NCBI GenBank assembly: GCA_030386875.1 | Contig: CM059567.1 | Span: 83,383,130 to 83,447,129, forward strand | Reading direction: 5' to 3' | Length of the DNA stretch: 64,000 bases | From: Morinoia aosen | Lineage: Eukaryota > Arthropoda > Malacostraca > Amphipoda > Talitridae | Shown: positions 52,931 through 64,000 of the stretch, one piece after another | Position numbering within the stretch: position 1 is the stretch's first letter | Layout of the letters: each line of letters opens with the position of its first letter | Made by a program: the position numbers and the translations under genes | Notes under the pieces: model-generated | Told to the model about the DNA's origin: nothing | The model's database searches: none | Seen by the model: the letters and a program-made list of their open reading frames with translations, nothing else

Positions 52931-55900
52931 ACCTAGTTGAAAAGCATGGGAGGTTAAGACTTTGTCTTATAGGGCTCCCATCTCTTTATCTTACAAGTGT
53001 GTTAAACCAAAACACCTCTAAAATAATCCATCATTCGCTCCTCAATCACTTACTACGGACTTTTCTAGAGTCAATACTCGCTTGTGGGATATATCAGTAC
53101 CTCTCTCACTCAGTCATGGACCAGGCACACTGGTCCAGTCTGGTCTTGAAGGCACCAATGGTTACAGCCGTCACTACATCTTTCGGGAGAGACTTGAGTT
53201 CCAGTCATTGACAACTCTCACACTGAATGAATTTGCTCTGGCTATGGTTCCCCAGTGACTTTGAGTGTACTCTTGAGTGTAACGAAAGCTTGCTGCAGGA
53301 TTGATCAATTCACCGGTTTACTCAATCTCGCACTGACTCTTTATTTCTTTCTTTCTTTCTTTCTTGCGTCGGTTTAATTGAGGATCCTGGTTCCTGTCGG
53401 CCCGTGCACCTCAGGTCTCAATTGTTCTCTGGTAACAATGTGCCTGGGAACATAGAAGAATAAATGTTAATGGATATCTATCTTAAGTTGAAAATGAGCA
53501 AAGATGAATTTGAAAGTCACACATTAAAATGGCACAATAATAGTTCCTTGAATTGTTAGAGCATGCTTCATGATTAGTGGGGCTACCTAACTGCAAGCAC
53601 AGCATAGAGCCATTGACAGCAGGAGGGCGAATGGTATAGCCTAGGTGCCGCAACCTGGAGCATCTTAAAAGTACAAAAAACATTAGGGATTATGAGAATT
53701 GAAACTTCATGAGTGCATTCCCAAACTACACTACTATACTGCTACTGCTACTTCCACTACCACCAGAATACACCTTAAAACATTATTCTTAGTGCTCCCT
53801 GCTGTAAGTTGTAGTGGGAGGCACTATACACTCATGACACTTACCGTAATGTACAGTCCTACACCACCCCACATATATTATAGCCGGATTGTACAGGGGA
53901 TTTCCATTGCGTGCCCCAGGTCAATATCATTGCGCGGACCGGTTTCTCTAATGCCTATTACTTTATATACTATGAACGTGATAATAATACAACTCCAAGA
54001 TTCAATGACTGACACTTTTTTCATTTTCCTTATTTTTGTAGAAATACCATCCAAAAGGATTACACACTTATCAGGCATATCAACTACACTTTCCTATTTA
54101 TTATTTAACTGGCTTTACTCGCAAGCCTAACACCATCGAAACCAATGTTCAAAGCACGTGACCAGGCAACAATATAGATAGTAATGGTTACAGGATTACA
54201 AACAACACAGGCACACGACTTAGCTGTGAACGTGGTAATTGTCACGGAAGGAATACATATCACAGCAGTGGCTAGGCCACTTTTAACTATAAATACTCTT
54301 CGAGCATTAGGACACAGGTACGACAATACACCAATTCCAGGACACCCGCGATGGATTCCAGGCAAGAGTTCAATTCCTGAGATCCTCTGAGGTCTATGAA
54401 TTGTCCACAAGCTCTGGACGCCAGATGTAGATCGGCGGTACTCTCTGATCCGAGTCCTCTTTGCTTGATCAAAGCAATAGGCAACCGTCCCAAGGCTTTT
54501 ACCCGGCCAAGCCTCTGCGTCTAGGTGACGCACGAGAGGACTGCTTTATCTGCCGATCAGCTGCGATGATGGCGCTTACCAGGCTGACAGCGCTCCACGC
54601 AGGTGGCGGCCCTCCGATCAGCCGACACAGCTGGACTGATTGGCGCACTGCAGTGGTAGGCCTTCCCTGGATATCAGGGTGTCAAAAATTGTGTTGGGAA
54701 TCATAAGATCAAGAAACGAACACGTTTATTCATAAAGTTTATTTTATTGATTAGACGCTCGCTTAGACCTTGGGTAGAATCCCAGTCTTACAAAGACGGG
54801 AGCTGCCAAAACTTTATTCAAAGTAAGAGATCGTCGGCGCTTCCACAAGCGTGTCTAGGAGCGTTCTGACGAAATTTAGGAAATAAATTGGATCGAAGCC
54901 AGAGAAGAGTTGAGTAGATTACGCTTAAAAGACACACAATGGCGCTGGCTTTTCTTCATTAAGAACATTGAAGAACATTAAAGGTTCCACATCAATGAAA
55001 AGTGCGACGTTCATCAACGGAAGTTCTGTCTTAAAACAGAATATTCTCTTAAATACTTAGTTGAACATGACGAAAACTAACTCATAACTTCAAATGATTT
55101 CAATAAGCCAAAAAATACCAGAAATTTCATTTGACATTACCTTGAACAATAATCCCGATCAAGAGGCAATTATGCCTAGTCAAAGAGGAAAAATTGGGGT
55201 TAGTAACCTTACCCAGGGTTCGCATTTAAGATCAAGGTTTAAGCATTCCAATAGGTTAGAGATTTTAAGGTTCGTTTTGGAATGTTTAAAGTAGGAATTT
55301 TATTTTAGAACTTAAGGAGCAGTAGCTCAAAGATTTCAAGGCTTATCTTAACGGCCGTAGCCAACATTAAAGCCAACTGGAAGCAGTCAAAGAGACCAAC
55401 GAACAATTATTAGGGACACATCGGAAGGAGCCCTTGAACATTTAAATACTAATCTTCTTCTTAATACTAAGTGTAATGGGAACAATTGAATCTGGCAAGG
55501 CAAGAAGCTCTGACATGCAAAGAGATAAAATAAACCAAACAGAACAATAGAATTGCAGCTGCAACAACGAAAACAGAAAAAAAGGTGTCATGAAGATCCC
55601 GGCTTGGTTCAGACTGCCCTTTCGACTGGGTCAGGCAAGAAGTAACATTTCTTCCTAGTAATCGCATTTAAGAAAGTCGGAATCATAAATTTCTAACAAT
55701 TGCGCTGTCTAATAAATACGTCTGCTGCACCTCGTTTTTACATCTTAAACCTATTCAGATAATCAGAATTACACCACGCATGGACGTCTTTTGTTCTTAA
55801 TGATAATGATTTACTTATAAACTTGGTCAATTGTGCTACACCACAAATTATTGCTTGATTTTATCTATCATGAACTGTTTCTATAATTCACACAACTAAC

Positions 55901-56559
55901 CGACCACATTACATTGCAGAGTTTCATTTAATTCACAAGAAAGTACAAAGCACATCTAATCAACCATATATCTATATCTACTTATTTCACAGCCTCTATC
56001 TATATTCATAGCAGTCTACTATTTATTATACTTTTCAACGCATGACTACATACAATTACAAAAGTATTCATTTTGAACGCCAACTCTAATAGATATAAAC
56101 ACATTACATATTATCACACGTTATCTTGATTATTACGTATTGTCGCAATTACATATATTCATTCTTACCCTTTGGAGCTTGAACTCGAAAGATTCAGCAG
56201 TGCTACGGGTCTCTCCATTTAGAGTCTGTCTTTATTGAAATCTTATCATTTTCAGAGGAATTTGGCATTCCTTTACCTACGTTATTCAGTGACTTACTAT
56301 GAATTTAATTTCTTTCTGTAAAAATTAGAACAATCATTAACATTATTACACTTTTGATCATGCCGATCCATTGAACATTTTTCTCAGAAACAGAGCATAA
56401 CTTAGATTAACTTTACATTAATTAGTAGTGGTCTTGCCCCTACAGAGTTCTGACATGAAACATGATATAGCTAAAAGTCAGGAGAACATCCCTCACATGG
56501 AAGGTCTTTCTTACACTTGTTTCCCTTGAGATACTGACTTGAGACATTCTCACTGACAG
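52931..56559. other. Intergenic region with no recognised gene
   Basis: Contains a (CTTT)n run at about 53340-53366. Frames at 53699-54130 (+), 54105-54533 (-) and 54461-54706 (+) show no domain I know. From about 54720 to 56500 the sequence is AT-rich and featureless to me. Some of it is probably old mobile DNA. Confidence 0.4.
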
Positions 56560-56885
56560 TCAGCCACATCACTTCTTTTGGAAGCTGAACTGACTTCATT
56601 GCTAGAGTTAGTGGTTAGTGGCTACAGGTCCCCTAACCTTTTAGCACAGATCAAATATTTGGCCATAGCATTCAAAATTTTATGTTGCTTGCCTCTATCA
56701 AAGTGGCCTCCTCCTAAGATGTTCTTGAGGGTAAACGCTATACCCAAGGTGTGCAATTTATCATAAAGGGTTGTTCTTTCATTTGCATGTTTGGGACACT
56801 GCAGCAAAAAGTGGGACACAGACTCAACAGAACCACATGAACAAAGGTTAGAGTCGGCTAGATTAAAGCGGGTTAGGTGCTCATT

Positions 56886-57764
56886 TTAATCCCACGTGAC
56901 CAATTCTAACCTAGCCATGGCTGTCTCCACTGCTCTGTTCCTATGGGAGGACAAGGGCCAGTAAGACAGAGTTCCCTTTGACTCCAGCAACTTTTTTCCC
57001 TTACTTGCCATATTTATTTTGTTCAGCCACCATTCCTGCCAGTACTCAACAACAGACTTGTTAATTGTGCTTACCATGTCAGTTCTAGCAATGTGTACAG
57101 ATGAAGTTTCCTTCAAGTTTTTCCTAGTGAATAACATTGCTTTGGTCTTAGAGTGGTTCAGATGGAAACTCCAAGTCCTAGTCCACTCATAAAACCTAAC
57201 TATCTGCTCTTGTACAAGCCTAGTTACATGGAGTAAGTTTTCCTCTTCGCAGTAGAGGGTTACATCATCTGCATATTCTGATAGTGTAACACCTTCCACT
57301 CTGGGAAGGTCAGACATCATTACATTGAATAGCACTGGGGCCAGTATGGACCCTTGTGGAACTCTTGACGTGATTGGTTGCTCTGATAAGTACCTTCCCT
57401 CAAAAAATACCTTGAATTTGCAGTCACTTAGAAATTCTCTTATCCAACACAGTATTTTTCCCCTAATCCCACACTGGCTGAGTTTGTAAAGAAGCCCAGT
57501 ATGCCAAACACAATCATATCCATTGCTCAAGTCAAAGAAGATGGCAATACATATACCATGGTTAACTATTGCCTGCCTGATACTCATCTCTAGCCTAGCT
57601 ACTTGGTCTAGAGTGCTTAGCCTCTTTCTGAAACCCCCCTGGGTGGGACTAGAAGAATCTGAAATCTGCAAGATGTGATATAGTCTGCTACATACTATTT
57701 TCTCTAACAATTTGGCTACACATGGCAGGAGAGAGATGGGCCTGTATGGACTTTGGTCTGACAA
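56886..57764 (-). pseudogene. LINE reverse transcriptase domain
   Basis: An open 292-codon piece covering most of the fingers and palm. The A motif is FFDLSNGYD, the B motif VPQGS, and the C motif YADD is intact. The usual upstream PGPDGI-type block falls outside the open frame. It is the best-preserved part of the LINE. Confidence 0.9.
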
Positions 57765-58573
57765 TGGCTTACCTGGTTTGGGGAACGGAAGAACGATAGC
57801 AAGCTTCTAGCAAGGTGGAATGAGGTCCTGGTCAAAGCTCCAGTTCAATATTTTCAACAGCCAAGTCTGATATCATGGGGTCAGGTTTTTCAGCATCAGG
57901 CTATGGACCATGTCATGGCCAAGAGCTGGGTTGCTGATCCTTTATAAAGCACATTCAAGTTCATGTAATGAAAACTGACTGTTATAAGGAAGCATTTCAT
58001 CACTGCTTAGAGCAAGGGCCAATGGCAAAAGATAGCCAGTAGCACTCCCAGCTGAAGGACTGCAAGTGAGAAGTTTAGAGTAACTATTTGCTATAGCTTC
58101 TGCTTTTTCGGAAGGATTTGTTATCAACTTGTTATTATATAGAATAGGTTCCAATCTGAGTCCTTTCCTTTTGTTTGAGAGAGCTCCAATTTTTTTCCAC
58201 ACTATGTTGGTTTGTGTAAAACAGTTAAGGGAAGTACAAAACTTTTTGAAAAGATTCATTTTTTACTTTCTTAGCAGTTCTCTTAACAATATTTTCAATT
58301 CATCTCAGAGCAATCAAATTGCTGGGAGTGGGATGTTTACAAAAATGGTTCCTTGCAGTGCACCATCTTCTCACCCACAAGGTACATTCCTCATTTCACC
58401 AGTGCTTTGAAAACTTTGGATTTACTGTTACTTTAGTTCTCTCAAAACACTCACTTGCACTATCAAGAAGTGAAGCGGTGAAGCTCTCAACAGAGACTAG
58501 AAAGTCGTCACTTCCTCTAATTTCAGGTAAGCTTGCCTGCCACCTATCCCATGACCCCCTATCAAAAAGCCAT

Positions 58574-58999
58574 TTACGCCTGGCACGGAACACTGCAGTG
58601 CTGAGGAGAAAAATCTATAGACACCAGGACAGGTTCATGGTCACTGCCCATCTCAGCTTCCAAGTTTATGTGAGACATTGGCCGTAGGTCTGCTGAAACA
58701 AAGCATAAATCCCGAGTGGAGTAATTTTTAGTTTGAACGTGATAATAAGTTGGTAGTGACTGGGGGGTAAGCAAGGCTAAGTCGTTCTCCTCCAGAAATG
58801 AGGAGACTAGGTTGTTACCAGTGGCATTAGCAGGCAACCTTGTTTTCCATATCTGATGGTGGGCATTAAAGTCTCCCACTACAACTCTATGCACATTAAG
58901 TTGTTGAAAAAAGTAACTAAATTCAGCTGATTGTACAGTTTCATTTGGATTGTAAATGCTCAAGATATCAAGTTCCCCTTTATCATTAAAAATGCTCAC
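58574..58999 (-). pseudogene. LINE endonuclease C-terminal part
   Basis: GDFNAHHQIW, then RDLCFVSADL and GSDHEPVLVSIDF, the late catalytic and structural motifs of APE-type endonucleases, including the SDH histidine. The N-terminal part lies in other frames towards 59300. Confidence 0.85.
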
Positions 59000-59086
59000 A
59001 GACTGATATTCAAGTTGACCCCATTATACGGTGGTATTATTTTTTCTATACAGTTTATATCATTCCTGACAAGTGACAAGTATTGC

Positions 59087-59107
59087 TAGCCCCCCCCCCC
59101 CCCTTCC
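59087..59107. repeat. Poly-C tract
   Basis: A run of about 15 C followed by ttccccc, inside the LINE endonuclease region. Prone to assembly or length errors. Confidence 0.7.
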
Positions 59108-60380
59108 CCCGCCCACACGTTCTTGTCTATGCTTTTAGAAAATATGGTAATTGATAAAACTTGGTTCTCTGCCAGCCTTTAGCCATGTCTCACACAGACA
59201 TACTACATGAGGTTTAGTGGTAACACCTTCCACTGGTATATAATCTAATTTTGATATGGGATAGCTTCGTATATAGGCTGTGTGCGTTCCAAGTCCAAAT
59301 TTTGAGCTGGTTGTTTGAGCTTGTTTTTTTAAAGTTTAGGTTTCTGGAAGTTTTAGGGGGTTCTTTGCACTCTCCAGCATTCAAACCTGCCCTCATCCTT
59401 GTCTGATGTGAGTTCAAGGTAGGACCCGGTGTGACTTCTGTGATTCTTTTAACTTCTGGGATAAGATTGATATCTTTATTTGCTTTGTTCTTTTTCTTCT
59501 TTGGTTGACCTTCCTGGGGAGGTCCTCCCTGATCATTTTCAGTGCTGTTTGCTTCCTGTTGACTTAACTTAAGTGCAGCTACAGACTTTTTTTGTTGGTG
59601 TAGGGCTCTTTCTGGAACTTTTGTGTTTAGGACTTTGCTTATAACTCCTGAGGTCTCTTTGTCAGTACCTGGCCTTCCCAAGGTTTGTAAGGTTTTGAAC
59701 ATTTCTGCAACTATCACTGCTATTTGTTTTGCCATATATATGCTAAAAGTAGTTTCCCTAGACGTCTATGCTTTGTCATGGTCTCCTCTGATTGAGTGGC
59801 AGCATTACTGATGTTATTTCTTGGGCATGGAAGAGAAATTTTTACTTCAAGTGCAGTTCTGTTTCCTCTATTGGTAGTTTCAGCATATGAGTCACTATTC
59901 AAATTGGGTGAGGTGCTGGATTTTTTTGGTAAATTTAGTAGGCGGATCCTTAACCATTTTGACTGCATCACGGTAAGAAAGCTTGCATTCAGCTCGGACT
60001 TTTTCAACAACCTTGGCTTTTTTCATCAGAGGGCAACCCCCATAGCTAGCTGTATGCTTTCCTTTACAGTTGCAACAGAGCGGGCTCATATTTTCTCTTT
60101 CTGTGCAGTTTTTGGAATTGTGAGGGCCTAAACACAAAACACATCTTGGTTTAAATCTGCAGCTGGAGGCATTATGTCCAAATTCCTGACAATTATAGCA
60201 CTGCCAGGGCTTGTCAACAAGAATTCTGACTTAATATCTTTCATAGCCTAGGTAAACATACTTTGGCAATTCTGATCCTTGGAATGTTATGAGAACGTTT
60301 AGGGTTGTTTTTTATTTGCCCTTGGTAGTTTGTTTGGCACTGATCACATTATTCTGTTTTTGGCTGAGAAATTCCTTAAT

Positions 60381-60900
60381 TTCTTCGGTAAATCTGAAGG
60401 ATATGACAGTAATCAATTTTCCACTTTTCAGTGCCTAAACCAAATGAATTGAATGAAAAACAAGCTTTCTTCTATGCACTTTCCGTCTGAAATGATTATA
60501 TTACATGTTACAGCGGTAGGTTTAGTTTCGTCTTTCACGACGAATGCGCTCGAATATACAGCTACTCATCGATTTTCAAATTTTAGTTGCTTGAATCATG
60601 GTAATAACATCAAAATAAACAACTTTTCTTTCATACACTTTTTTGCCAAATGAGTATTTAACAAGGTATAGCGGTAGGTTTGGTTTCGTCTTTGATGACG
60701 ATTGCGCTGGAAGCGAGAATGCATTGCAGTGTTGCTGTCCGACGCGCTCCTTGAATTACTTGCCGCTTCAAACACTAAAGTTGCGGTGAGTCATTTACCG
60801 CTACAACTAATAAAATACTCATTTCAGATGGAACGTGCATAGAAGAAAACTTGTTTATTTTGATCTGATTAACTACGTATAACACGTTAAGTGCGGCATG
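60381..60900. mobile_element. Partial copy of the 553-bp element family
   Basis: Starts GGTAAATCTGAAGGATATG, matching an end of the 2735-3287 element, and follows it in direct orientation to about gatctgattaactacg. The far end is missing. Confidence 0.7.
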
Positions 60901-61631
60901 ACCCACCGATGGTCATTTAGGTGATTTTCATAATGCTGCTGGCCAGCCAGCAGTCACTGATTCAATTTTTATAAATACTAAATAAAAGTTGAATGAAGGC
61001 ATGACTAGTGATGCAAAAAAAACGGTTTTATTTGATTGCATTTTTTTTTGCAAAAAAAAAACGTGTTTTTTATGTGTTTTTTTTTCTTTTTTTTGCACAC
61101 CTAAATTTTGTTAGGTATATGTCTGGGTTTTTTTTTTGGACACCTAAAATATATTAATATCCATGTTTTTTAGTCATTTTATTGTTATAAAAACATCAAA
61201 AAGAAACCATACAGTAAAAGTGGTGGCAGATAACCCACAATTACCTAGGAGCATCTAAGAGGAACAGCAGGAGCCACAGAACTTATATTGATGGAGTCAA
61301 AATTCAGAGCTTACCATCTCTACTATGTCTGATTTTATTTTTATGTGACCAAAAAATCAGACTTTGCAGAGATAATAAGCTCTGAATTTTGACTCCATCA
61401 ATATAAGTTCTGTGGTAAGTTCTGTGGCTCCTGCTGTACCTCTTAGACTCCTCTAGGTAATTGTGGGTTATCTGCCACCACTTTTACTGTATGGTTTCTT
61501 TTTTATGTTTTCATTATAAAAAAATGACTAAAAACCATAGATATTAACATATTTCAGGTGACCAAAAAAATATGATTTTTTAAAAACATGTTTTTTTACA
61601 AAAAATTTTGATTAATAAAAATGAATATTAA

Positions 61632-62749
61632 CCCTCTATTAACCCTCTAGGATGGTGGGTCAACCATCCTACCTGAAGGACATTAGAAAAATTCCATTTA
61701 TTTTCTTTCAGGAAAGCTTTTTCAAGCAGTACTGCATGTTAGTGAAGAGCAGAGACATTGTGCTTTAATAAATGAGTGGAGTATGTCGTAATACTTCGCT
61801 CACTAAACTGTTATATGCTTCTTAGTTTGGTGGAGCGTGAAATGCCTGTAGGTGATCATACAATCCGTATATTTGTGTAAATTTATATGCTTTTAGAGAA
61901 CATAGAGCGCCACAATAATTCATGACTATGTAAAAACCATTAAACATTCCTTTGAAAAAACTTTTCAATCAAATAACTTTGTTTTGTAGAGTTATTGAGT
62001 GAGTTTTCTAATGTCCTTCATGTAGGACATTGGGTCGTTACGACGCCAAATCTTTTATGCAACAATGGATCCACCCAGATTCTATACTGCCTCTCCGACA
62101 TCCCGCATTGCACAAGTTATTACTTAAGAAACAAGTGCTGATGCGATTTTGAAGATGCTTCTACGATAATTGAACAAGCTGAGTCTATTATAGAGTTTAT
62201 TTATAGAAATATCAATACATATAAATAATTTTATATGTGATACGTCAGCAGAAGGAACACCATGGAGAATTAGACCTGAAGAAATTCACTTATAAATGAC
62301 AATTGATACAGGTTCTAGACATGACCCACTTGATTTCACATGATTTAGGTATTGTTTTATTTCATTTTGATTGTCTTTTTCTCAAAAAGTATTTCTGATA
62401 CATATCTACAATTTTCCTTTTCATACAAAATTATATCAACATTTAAATATATATCCAATACTTACAATTTTTGGTGGGTAAAATATGCAATCCAAACCAA
62501 AAACTTGAACATTTCAACTGTATTTGCTATGGTTTTAGCTGAGAGATTTTTTTTATCCCACTCTGATGAATTCCATTCGGCATGCCCTAACGACCCAATG
62601 TCCTTCATATAGGACGTTAGAATAAAAATAAAACTATTTCAAGAGTTTGCTTTCCAGTCATTGAAATTACTCCAAGTGACCATAAATTACTCATCAGAAG
62701 TAAAAAAGAAAAAATTTTAATGGCGGAAATTAATTTGGGTTATAGAGGG
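61632..62749. mobile_element. piggyBac-like non-autonomous element, 1118 bp
   Basis: Flanked by TTAA (61628-61631 and 62750-62753), ends CCCTCTATTAACCC and (inverted) CCCTCTATAACCC, typical of piggyBac. Inside, ggacattgggtcgtta near 62030 and taacgacccaatgtcc near 62587 form an inverted pair. A + strand start MDPPRFYTASPTSRIAQVIT near 62065 could be a transposase remnant, but this is weak. Confidence 0.8.
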
Positions 62750-63102
62750 TTAATATATTTTCTCGTACCAAATATAACCATGCTTTTTTTTTACAAAGAA
62801 TCATGACTAAAAAACAATATATTTTATGTGACCTAAAAAGCCCCATGCAGTTTTTTTTTAAAATATGTTTTATTACAAACAATGATGTATAAGAAAACCT
62901 GGATATGAATATATTTTATGCGACCAAAAAACCATGCTGTTTTATTTTATGTATTTTTCATACAAAAGTCATGTCTTATAATCATGGATATTAACATATT
63001 TTAGTTACCATAAAAATTATTTTTTTAAAAAACATGTTTTTTTTGTATTAAAAATTTTTTATTATTCATTTTTTGGTCACGACTTCTTTGTAAAAAAAAA
63101 CA

Positions 63103-63381
63103 CCCCCTCAGGGGGATACAATTATTGTATCTATGGGAACTAGCGCTCCCAGGGGGACAATGTGAGGACCCCAGCTGAGAGTTAGGTAGGCCTCCTTTTT
63201 GTTGAAATAAAATGTTTTTGTTATGTTGAGGACCACCTTTTTTTGGTTGACTGCTGTCCTGTTTTTCAGCACCTACTACTGTCTTCTTCAACTTTGATCT
63301 TGTTTCATAATCTTCCCTTCCTATCTTTGGATTGCATTTGTTGCTGGGTAGGGAGGCTAAAACTAATGACTAATCTAATCT
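63103..63381 (+). mobile_element. SINE-like family copy inside the right fold-back element
   Basis: Reads ccccctcagggggatacaat to actaatgactaatctaatc, the reverse of the left-hand copy at 471-745, at the homologous site. Confidence 0.72.
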
Positions 63382-63845
63382 GTAAAAGAAACATGGATAT
63401 TAATTTATTTTATGTGACCAAAAAACCATGCTTTTTGAAAAAAAGATTTTTTACAAAAAACATGAGCGTTACTAAATTTTATCTGAATAAAAAAAACATG
63501 AAATTTTAAAAACCATATTTTTTTCATAAAAAGTCATTAATATCCATGTTTTTAGTCATGATTTTTTTGGTAAAGAAAACATGATTTAAAAAAACAGCAT
63601 TGTCTCCATCCAAAAACCAGCATGGTTTTTTTTGGCACATAAAATATATTAATATCCACATTTTTTAATCATGATTTTTCTGTAAAAAAGATGTTTTTCA
63701 AAAAAACAGCATGGTTGTTTATGATAAAATAAAGTATATTAATATCCGTATTTTTTAGTCATGACTTTTTTCTAACGAAAACATTCAAAAAACAGCATGG
63801 ATTTTTTTGTCACATAAGATATATTAATATCCATTAGAACTGTAC

Positions 63846-64000
63846 CAGGTCTTAGAATAAAATATCCACAAAGAATCTATTCACTCTATAAAACCTTTCA
63901 GAGACTAGCTCCATCCTCAGTAAGTCATTCAGTGAAATGTTTTTCAAAGGAACACTGAAAATTCATTGTCCATTTCACCAAATTTTACTGAATGACTGAG
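63846..64000. other. Right flank of the fold-back copy
   Basis: Unique sequence at the window edge. ctcagtaagtcattcagtg (63920) and tactgaatgactgag (63986) are nearly inverted, suggesting another palindromic element cut by the window end. Confidence 0.35.

Larger units (their letters stand above)
56560..60380 (-). mobile_element. Jockey-like LINE relic with ORF1, endonuclease and reverse transcriptase
   Basis: Minus strand, in order: ORF1 zinc knuckles at 59895-60230 (CYNCQEFGHNASSC, CVLCLGPHNSKNC, CCNCKGKHTASYGGC); ORF1 tail running into the endonuclease start LKIWTWNAHSLYTK near 59300; endonuclease GDFNAHHQIW and GSDHEPV at 58574-58999; reverse transcriptase at 56886-57764 with YRPISLLPCVAKLLEKIV, FFDLSNGYDCVW, VPQGSILAPVLFN and YADD; then a C-terminal LCSCG..SHFLLQCP at 56622-56870. 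The order is that of the Jockey group. At least four frame changes or stops separate the pieces, so it is inactive. Its 5' end is cut at 60381 by another element. Confidence 0.9.
61006..63845. repeat. Fold-back element, right copy (inverted relative to 1-3668)
   Basis: Starts TAGTGATGCAAAAAAAACGG and follows the reverse complement of the left copy through the core (61203-61505), the shared SINE (63103-63381) and the outer end aggtcttagaataaaat. Its private insertion is the piggyBac-like element at 61632. Excluding insertions both copies are about 1.7-1.9 kb. Confidence 0.75.

Noticed and set aside
53699-54706. Frames of 66-143 codons on both strands
   Set aside because: Looked at for LTR-type element proteins; no gag, protease or integrase motif recognised, and no paired terminal repeats found.
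60360-60400. LINE ORF1 seeming to continue as ISFRFTEE across 60381
   Set aside because: The bases GGTAAATCTGAAGGATATG are the end of another element family (also at 3269-3287), so the open frame there is chance.

Overview
ORGANISM. This is nuclear DNA of an animal, most probably an arthropod. The one recognisable host gene is split into 20 exons with GT-AG introns of about 0.3-5 kb. The rest is AT-rich and crowded with decayed mariner/Tc1, hAT, piggyBac-like and Harbinger DNA elements, Jockey-like LINEs, Penelope-like elements, a SINE-like family and five minisatellites. I see no bacterial operon, CRISPR array or phage. LAYOUT. 1-3668 and 61006-63845 are two copies, in opposite orientation, of one A/T-rich fold-back element; each carries its own later insertions. 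3669-8319 holds an unrecognised coding-like stretch on the + strand (6324-7106), split by a SINE copy, that runs towards the host gene. 8320-48840 (minus strand) is a complete gene for INTS8, subunit 8 of the Integrator complex. I assembled it exon by exon; every junction keeps frame, and the chain gives 1003 residues against about 995 in vertebrates. Its introns hold SINEs, two mariner relics, a Tc1-like relic, two Penelope-like relics, a hAT element with an 8-bp target duplication, and minisatellites with 79-, 16-, 23-, 46- and 29-bp units. 48841-60380 lies upstream of INTS8 and is mostly nested mobile DNA: two Jockey-like LINE relics and several TTAA-flanked elements. HOW IT WORKS TOGETHER. 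The only gene with a clear job is INTS8, which by family knowledge links the PP2A phosphatase to Integrator at paused RNA polymerase II. The most unusual feature is that all five minisatellites sit at exon edges of this gene, and two of them (exons 4 and 9) have copied the splice site with a few exon bases. The very long ORFs at 27.1-30.0 kb and 38.4-40.1 kb are by-products of these arrays, not proteins. I cannot name the species, and all similarity statements rest on recognition of family sequences, not on a database search.
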